Assembly (NCBI RefSeq): GCF_049059935.1
Contig: NZ_JBMGQR010000116.1
Span: 1 to 8,470 of the forward strand
Source: JAURVT01 sp049059935
Lineage (GTDB): Bacteria > Actinomycetota > Actinomycetes > Propionibacteriales > Nocardioidaceae
Direction: 5' to 3'
DNA length: 8,470 bases
The translations under genes were made by a program, and so were the position numbers. Shown one piece after another: positions 5,386 through 8,470 of the stretch (position 1 is its first letter; the number at the start of each line of letters is the position of its first letter). The notes beneath the pieces were generated by a model that saw nothing but the letters and a program-made list of their open reading frames with translations, had not been told where the DNA came from and made no database searches.

Positions 5386-5745
5386 ATGCGATCAGTGGTG
5401 CACATCTTCGACGGCTACATCGTCACCCAAGGCCGCGTTCGGGGCCGCTGCTCCTGCGGGTTCCTCACCACACCGCAAAGCGCACGACGAGCGGCCCGCC
5501 AGCAGCTGCAGCTCAGCCACGGGTTCACCGAGACAGTCTGCGACGCATGCCGACGCGGCGACCGGTCCCGCACCGGCGCAGGCGCAGGACTGCCAGCATC
5601 CCTGGTCGCGCGGGTCGACGCTGCCACCGGCGACGAACGGTTGCTCTGCGCCGAGAGCAGCGGTGGGTGCGACCTGACCACGCACCTGGGCCCCGAAGCC
5701 GCCCAACAGCTCGCCGACGCCATCGCGGACGCAACCCGGTTTTGA
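5386..5745 (+). CDS. FDGY/Cys-rich small protein, stand-alone form
   Basis: A 119-aa protein of a family seen three times in this window. The N-terminus 'VVHIFDGYIVTQGRVRGRCSCGFLTTP' is followed by an Arg/Gln-rich helix, H45, 'CDAC' (C52, C55), and later 'LLCAESSGGCDLT' (C88, C95). The C-x-C...H...C-x2-C arrangement suggests one zinc site, with the C88/C95 pair as a possible second. It ends after 'AAQQLADAIADATRF', where the related protein at 7068 continues into an ANTAR domain. ATG 5386 has GGGGGAC immediately upstream; longer in-frame starts (5356) lose similarity to the paralogue. The function is not known to me. The gene lies 102 bp downstream of the cyclase gene on the same strand. Confidence 0.75.
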   Translation: MRSVVHIFDGYIVTQGRVRGRCSCGFLTTPQSARRAARQQLQLSHGFTETVCDACRRGDRSRTGAGAGLPASLVARVDAATGDERLLCAESSGGCDLTTHLGPEAAQQLADAIADATRF

Positions 5746-5780
5746 TCAAGGCTGCCTACGGTCGCGAAAAGGGCCCCTGA

Positions 5781-5829
5781 GGGTCACCCGCCGCTGCTGC
5801 TCTTGATACTGGGTGCGGCGCTTTGACCC
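5781..5829 (+). terminator. Two-part hairpin after the FDGY gene
   Basis: GGGTCA (5781-5786) pairs with TGACCC (5824-5829), and the inner CGCCGC (5789-5794) with GCGGCG (5815-5820), around a 20-nt loop. It lies 35 bp after the stop at 5745. There is no U-tract, so a U-less terminator is the likely reading. Confidence 0.4.
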
Positions 5830-5836
5830 CAGGCGC

Positions 5837-5989
5837 ATGGACTCGCGAGCATGCTGGGACCGGTCGGTGCCGTACCGAACGGTGCATCTGTTGGATGGCT
5901 ACCTGCTCGACGCCGGACGTGTCAGGGCTCCGCTGTGGACTGATGCCCTCGTCAAAGCCCATACGCCTGGGTCAAAGAAGGGCGGATGA
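5837..5989 (+). pseudogene. Decayed fragment of the FDGY/Cys family
   Basis: This 50-codon frame contains 'VHLLDGYLLDAGRVRA' (codons from 5882), matching 'VHIFDGYIVTQGRVRG' of the gene at 5386 and 'IHLFDGYVATEGKVRA' of the gene at 7068. Directly after it, where the others read 'RCSCGFLTTP', the frame reads 'PLWTDALVK' and stops at TGA 5987-5989, so the Cys residues and everything beyond are lost. Upstream codons (MDSRACWDRS...) do not resemble the family, and no ribosome site precedes the ATG. The stop overlaps the next start (ATGA). It is most simply a truncated duplicate; a short functional peptide is less likely. Confidence 0.55.
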
Positions 5990-6221
5990 CGGAGTCGAGG
6001 CCGATCGATATTCGCAAATTTCGCCCATGCGACAGAACCGCGCATTTCGAGCTGTACGACCAGGCGGCCGGTTGCGCGCATTGTCCGACGTGGCGGGCTG
6101 ATCGTGTCCGTGACGAGACGCGGGATGGGTGTGGCGTGAGTGGCACCAACCCACGCGCCCGGCGGTGGCCAACCGGCACGACGACGGCGTACCGGTCACG
6201 AAGGCCAGTCCCGGACACTGA
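5986..6221 (+). pseudogene. Frameshifted second copy of the CPTWR/REWH gene
   Basis: The first frame (ATG 5986) reads to 'FRPCDRTAHFELYDQAAGCAHCPTWRADRV' and matches the intact protein at 1681 without gaps. The second half, 'WREWHQPTRPAV', is found only in another frame (cgt at 6135 onward), which runs to TGA 6219-6221. Between the Arg codon of CPTWR and the Arg codon of REWH there are 38 nt here and 39 nt in the intact copy, so one base is missing, probably near 6110-6134. The first frame, if not shifted, continues 'DGCGVSGTNP...' without similarity. The second Cys of the intact protein (HQPTC) is also Arg here (HQPTR). A sequencing error is the main alternative to decay. Confidence 0.65.
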
Positions 6222-6236
6222 CTGCTCTTCGTGGTC

Positions 6237-6620
6237 TCACCAGCGACCACCGATGGTGACATCCCAGTGGCCCGAGTGTTCCTGGTCGTCTTCGAACCAG
6301 TACGCGGCGACACTGATGACATGAGTGCGGCCGCGGTTGACGGCGGTGCGTAGCAGCGCCCAACTGGCGGAGCGTCCGGCAGGTAGGTCCAACGGTTCGG
6401 GTGCATCGCACAGAGCGATGGGGGAGCCGTTCAGGGGGATGACCACCAGCGTCAGCGTGGTGGCCTCGGCGTCGCCGGAGTTGGTGACCGCCAGGTAGTC
6501 GGTCGACCGACGTCCCAGGCCCGGCTCGGTCGGACCGGTGGGCGGTGACTCCAGCTGGTGGTGCCGCCAGGTCAGTCGGACGCCTGCGGCACGGTGCGTC
6601 TGCGGGGTCGAGTCGGACAT
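6237..6620 (-). CDS. Beta-rich hypothetical protein
   Basis: A 127-aa protein. After a 40-residue polar, Pro/Thr-rich leader, residues 41-125 alternate strands in an immunoglobulin- or transthyretin-like pattern: 'DYLAVTNSGDAEATTLTLVVIPL', then 'PLDLPAGRSASWALLRTAV' and 'RTHVISVAAYWFEDDQEHSGHWDVTI'. Such 'vtN.Gd..a..v.v' and 'lpaG.s...' segments recur in Ig-like adhesion or scaffold domains. No signal peptide, membrane anchor or catalytic motif is seen, so it is probably cytoplasmic. The ATG at 6618-6620 has GAGG six bases upstream, which fixes the start; the longer open frame upstream lacks similarity in character. It converges on the decayed CPTWR copy, with 15 bp between the stops. Confidence 0.7.
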   Translation of the reverse strand: MSDSTPQTHRAAGVRLTWRHHQLESPPTGPTEPGLGRRSTDYLAVTNSGDAEATTLTLVVIPLNGSPIALCDAPEPLDLPAGRSASWALLRTAVNRGRTHVISVAAYWFEDDQEHSGHWDVTIGGRW

Positions 6621-6776
6621 GGGCTGCCTCGTTGGTCGGCGAAATGATGACCACGATGGTGGCCAATTAGCGGGCTTTTTGCAGACCGGGCGTGAATGTC
6701 CCGCCGCGCGCGGAAGTTGACCTGAGACGCGACGACACCCTGGATTCAGCCACTTGTTGTCGCCGGAGGAGAAGCG

Positions 6777-6848
6777 ATGAGAGCTGGAACCCCTAACGCA
6801 GGCGCGGGGCCGGCACCCGCGGCCCGACGTATCCAGGCAACGGTTTGA
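6777..6848 (+). CDS. Possible 23-aa peptide with strong ribosome site
   Basis: A short frame MRAGTPNAGAGPAPAARRIQ... preceded by GGAGGAG five bases before the ATG, an unusually good Shine-Dalgarno for this window. The peptide is Ala/Gly/Pro/Arg-rich, without recognisable motif. It could be a small protein, a leader peptide in the 5' region of the gene at 7068, or chance. Composition alone does not separate it from non-coding GC-rich DNA. Confidence 0.25.
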   Translation: MRAGTPNAGAGPAPAARRIQATV

Positions 6849-7033
6849 TGCCGCCGCGTCCTCTTGAGAATCTACGCAACGCGCCGGGACGTCGGTCACA
6901 TTCGCTGCGACGGTGAATGAGCGCAGAGGGCGCCGAACCACCTCAATTGCCCGGTAACGGCGGACCGGTGGCGGGTTCTACGCAAGGTGGGCACGAGTGG
7001 TCTACTCCAATGTCTCGTGCACACGGTATTTTG

Positions 7034-7047
7034 GTTGAGCAGTCAAC
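7034..7047. promoter_or_regulatory. Inverted repeat ahead of the FDGY-ANTAR gene
   Basis: GTTGA-GCAG-TCAAC is a 5-bp inverted repeat located 9 bp upstream of the GGAGG ribosome site (7056-7060) of the gene at 7068. It could be an operator or a small leader hairpin. The evidence is the repeat alone. Confidence 0.25.
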
Positions 7048-7067
7048 TACGTCTCGGAGGATGCCCA

Positions 7068-7622
7068 ATGCACGCGATTCATCTGTTCGATGGGTACGTG
7101 GCGACCGAGGGCAAGGTTCGTGCCCGGTGCTCCTGCGGGTTTTTGACCACCCCGCAGCCGGCGCAGCGAGCTGCCCGGCACCAACTGCTCGATAGCCACG
7201 GGTTGAGTGAGTTGGAGTGCGACGCATGCGGCCGCCAGAGCGACGGCCGCCTCGAGGTGGGCCTGCCGGCGACGCTCGCGGTGCGACCGGACCCGGTGAC
7301 GAATGTGGAACGGCTGGTGTGCGCGCAGGGCTCAGGTGGGTGCGACCTGACGTCCGAGCTCGGCGAGCATGCAGCCGCACAGGTCGCCGAGGCGACCAGT
7401 GTCGTGGTGACCGGTGTGCGCCAGCAGGTCGCTGAGTACCAGGCCGCGACGATCTCGACCGCAGTCGGCGTGCTGATGGGCAAGGGTGGCGTGGACCAGC
7501 GGCGCGCACGGATCCGCCTGAGCCGTCAGGCCGCTCATCTGGGGATCAGCGACTTCGAGGCCGCAACCAGGATCGTCGCTGCGGCGTCGTCCAGCCGCCG
7601 CATGACATCCGCCTCGAGTTGA
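7068..7622 (+). CDS. FDGY/Cys domain fused to an ANTAR-like RNA-binding domain
   Basis: A 184-aa protein. Residues 3-100 match the stand-alone protein at 5386: 'IHLFDGYVATEGKVRARCSCGFLTTP', H44, 'CDACG' (C51, C54), and 'LVCAQGSGGCDLTSELG' (C85, C92). A linking helix (101-125) leads to an ANTAR-like segment at 124-172: 'YQAATISTAVGVLMGKGGVDQRRARIRLSRQAAHLGISDFEAATRIV'. It has the family pattern A.G.LM..., then G(V/C)., an A...L...A helix, and a third helix with AA..IV. ANTAR domains bind paired hexaloop RNA hairpins and prevent transcription termination. ATG 7068 has GGAGG at ideal spacing. Compared with typical ANTAR proteins the receiver or GAF sensor is replaced by a probable zinc domain. 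A strong hairpin (7641-7671) follows the stop. Confidence 0.85.
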   Translation: MHAIHLFDGYVATEGKVRARCSCGFLTTPQPAQRAARHQLLDSHGLSELECDACGRQSDGRLEVGLPATLAVRPDPVTNVERLVCAQGSGGCDLTSELGEHAAAQVAEATSVVVTGVRQQVAEYQAATISTAVGVLMGKGGVDQRRARIRLSRQAAHLGISDFEAATRIVAAASSSRRMTSASS

Positions 7623-7640
7623 CCGGCAGCACGGTCGAGC

Positions 7641-7671
7641 CGGTGCCCAGCTGAACTTGTCTGGGGCACCG
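7641..7671 (+). terminator. Hairpin terminator after the FDGY-ANTAR gene
   Basis: CGGTGCCCAG (7641-7650) pairs with CTGGGGCACCG (7661-7671) with a single bulged G and a 10-nt loop, 18 bp after the stop at 7622. It is stable and well placed, but U-less. Confidence 0.55.
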
Positions 7672-7744
7672 TCACGTGGGTGTGCGTGGTCGGCACCGCG
7701 GCCGTACGGTCGAATACGACCTTGAAGGACGGTGCAGCACCGCG

Positions 7745-7948
7745 ATGATGAACAACTTTGGTAGAGCCGCCGGTGGGCCAGATGCCATCGAACCGCCGCT
7801 GTACCTGATGACCACGATCGATCCCGACATCGCCATGGTGGCGCTAGAGAACTACATCGTGGCCACCAACAGTCGCGAGCAGCGCGGCCGTGCCATCCGA
7901 GCGCTGGCAGACTTCATGGCCGTCCATGACTCCATGTCTGGCCGCTGA
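7745..7948 (+). CDS. Small hypothetical protein
   Basis: A 67-aa protein that I do not recognise. The C-terminal 46 residues form a compact helical unit, 'MTTIDPDIAMVALENYIVATNSREQRGRAIRALADFMAVHDSM', with regular hydrophobic spacing and balanced charges unlike the shadow frames nearby. The start is uncertain: ATG 7745 (or 7748) is used; GAAGGA at 7724-7729 is rather far away, and ATG 7808 is an alternative that would give only the helical unit. TACGGT (7705-7710) could be a -10 element. It is separated from the FDGY-ANTAR gene by a terminator hairpin, so it is probably its own transcript. Confidence 0.5.
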   Translation: MMNNFGRAAGGPDAIEPPLYLMTTIDPDIAMVALENYIVATNSREQRGRAIRALADFMAVHDSMSGR

Positions 7949-8086
7949 GCGGACCCGCTCCGATGAGTGAAGGCGAAGCCCACGCCGGGCCGGCGGCGAC
8001 ACTTTGCTTCGTTGATTGTCCACCTGGCCCAGGCAGAGCACAGCCGGTTTGATTCGCTCGCCGGCGATCACATAGGTTTGGGGTTC

Positions 8087-8121
8087 AGAGCCGCCCGGGA
8101 CCCGAGACCCTGGGCGGCTCT
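8087..8121 (+). terminator. Strong hairpin terminator with shared loop
   Basis: AGAGCCGCCC (8087-8096) pairs perfectly with GGGCGGCTCT (8112-8121), followed by TCTGC. The 15-nt top contains GGACCCGAGACC, identical to the 12-mer in the upper part of the terminator at 2358-2395, and the CCGCCC/GGGCGG stem is shared too. It could end the 67-aa gene's transcript, 139 bp after its stop, or a small RNA. Confidence 0.7.
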
Positions 8122-8160
8122 TCTGCACCTGGACGAGCGGCGTGGGCCCCCGGCTTGACC

Positions 8161-8182
8161 ACCGACCCGTCTTGGGGTCGGT
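8161..8182. terminator. Hairpin downstream of the second BldC-like gene
   Basis: ACCGACCC pairs with GGGTCGGT around a 6-nt loop (GTCTTG). It stands 100 bp past the minus-strand stop at 8282 and may terminate leftward transcription. There is no U-tract on either side. Confidence 0.45.
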
Positions 8183-8281
8183 CAGAACTGCGGCTCATGC
8201 CAGTACCGCAAGTTTGGCGGCGGCTACTACTCATCGTGGACTGACACTCGCCGATACCGGTCAGCCCGGCGAAGCGCGCGG

Positions 8282-8470
8282 TTAGCTGCTCGTGGGCTCT
8301 TGGTCCGCCGTGAGCAGGGCGTGGATGGCGTCCGCGGGGAACCGGTGGTGCCCACCCAGAGTCAGGACCATCGGGATCTTCCCGGCCTCAGCCCAACGGG
8401 TGACCGTCCTGGGCACGACGTGAAACATGCGCGCCACCTCACCGGGGGTGAGCAGCGTTGGTGCCTCGTG
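8282..8470 (-). CDS. Second BldC-like regulator (N-terminus beyond the window)
   Basis: Sixty-two codons are visible, in frame to the window edge, ending at TAA (8282-8284). 'LLTPGEVARMFHVVPRTVTRWAEAGKI' and 'PMVLTLGGHHRFPADAIHALL' align throughout with the BldC-like protein at 1980 and with Streptomyces BldC. Probably only a few N-terminal residues are missing. Two changes fall at positions conserved in the other copy: the 'RVDPKT' segment before the recognition helix reads 'HVVPRT', and the wing 'GGHRRF' reads 'GGHHRF', replacing one of the two adjacent arginines expected to contact DNA. This suggests an altered or weakened binding site. The promoter is outside the window. Confidence 0.82.
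   Translation of the reverse strand, partial: HEAPTLLTPGEVARMFHVVPRTVTRWAEAGKIPMVLTLGGHHRFPADAIHALLTADQEPTSS

Larger units (their letters stand above)
6621..7067. other. 447-bp divergent intergenic region
   Basis: It separates the minus-strand beta-rich gene from the FDGY-ANTAR gene and must hold both promoters, but no convincing -35/-10 pair is visible. It contains one short open frame with a strong ribosome site (6777-6848) and an inverted repeat GTTGA-GCAG-TCAAC (7034-7047) just before the ribosome site of the gene at 7068. Confidence 0.45.
7949..8281. other. 333-bp intergenic region with two hairpins
   Basis: It lies between the 67-aa gene (plus) and the second BldC-like gene (minus), which converge. 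It contains two terminator-like hairpins (8087-8121 and 8161-8182) and no frame with coding character that I trust. The stretch from about 8050 to the first hairpin (CGCCGGCGATCAC...) has some resemblance to the stretch before the terminator at 2358, hinting at a related structured RNA. Confidence 0.45.

Noticed and set aside
5386..5836. A frameshifted ANTAR domain following the stand-alone FDGY gene
   Set aside because: Reading 5746-5836 in all plus-strand frames gives no A.G.LM or other ANTAR-like sequence, so the short form appears to be natural rather than truncated by a recent frameshift.
8030..8075. tRNA-like T-loop (GGTTTGATTC)
   Set aside because: The flanking bases do not form a T-arm stem, and no anticodon arm, D-arm or acceptor pairing could be found.
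1..8470. CRISPR array, rRNA or complete prophage module
   Set aside because: No regularly spaced repeats, no rRNA-like conserved stretches and no integrase, terminase or structural phage proteins were found. The small HTH protein at 2857 alone does not justify a phage call.

Overview
The window is GC-rich (roughly two thirds G+C) with strong third-position G/C bias, frequent GTG starts, GTGA/ATGA gene overlaps, BldC-type regulators, an ANTAR domain and a GAAC-N4-GTTC LexA box. All of this points to a high-GC actinobacterium (Mycobacteriales/Pseudonocardiales-like); I cannot place the genus. The content is accessory in character: many small regulators and small Cys-rich proteins, duplicated and decaying copies, and no core metabolic genes, rRNA, tRNA, transposase or CRISPR array.

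Left part (1-1926): after the last codons of a plus-strand gene, a SUKH/SMI1-KNR4-like gene and a 108-aa hypothetical gene run leftward. Two or three small plus-strand genes run rightward, joined by GTGA overlaps. The two groups diverge from a short region with one perfect LexA/SOS box (1108-1119) flanked by a -10-like element on each side, each placed so that transcription would begin at or next to the start codon. The right-hand chain ends in a 'CPTWR...REWH' Cys/His small protein gene (1681-1926).

Middle (1980-5283): a BldC-like regulator (minus); a 673-bp region without a convincing gene but with a U-tailed terminator (2358-2395) and a perfect 16-bp-stem hairpin (2548-2586); a small excisionase/MerR-type HTH protein; a 313-aa regulator with two XRE-like and two LuxR-type HTH segments joined by a proline linker; and, divergent from it, a six-TM GGEEF diguanylate cyclase with an intact active site and I-site.

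Right part (5386-8470): a small family built on an 'HxFDGY...CxCGF' Cys/His domain occurs three times: a stand-alone form (5386-5745), a decayed fragment (5837-5989), and a form fused to a C-terminal ANTAR-like RNA-binding domain (7068-7622). The decayed fragment runs by an ATGA overlap into a frameshifted second copy of the CPTWR gene (5986-6221). A minus-strand beta-rich hypothetical gene, a 67-aa hypothetical gene, terminator hairpins and a second, divergent BldC-like gene (cut by the window edge) complete the region.

Taken together this looks like a regulatory accessory island: DNA-damage-responsive divergent promoters, small probable zinc-binding proteins, a membrane c-di-GMP synthase, multi-HTH regulators and an ANTAR fusion that could act on transcription termination. 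That these form one system is inference; the duplications, the SOS box and the domain architectures are visible in the sequence.
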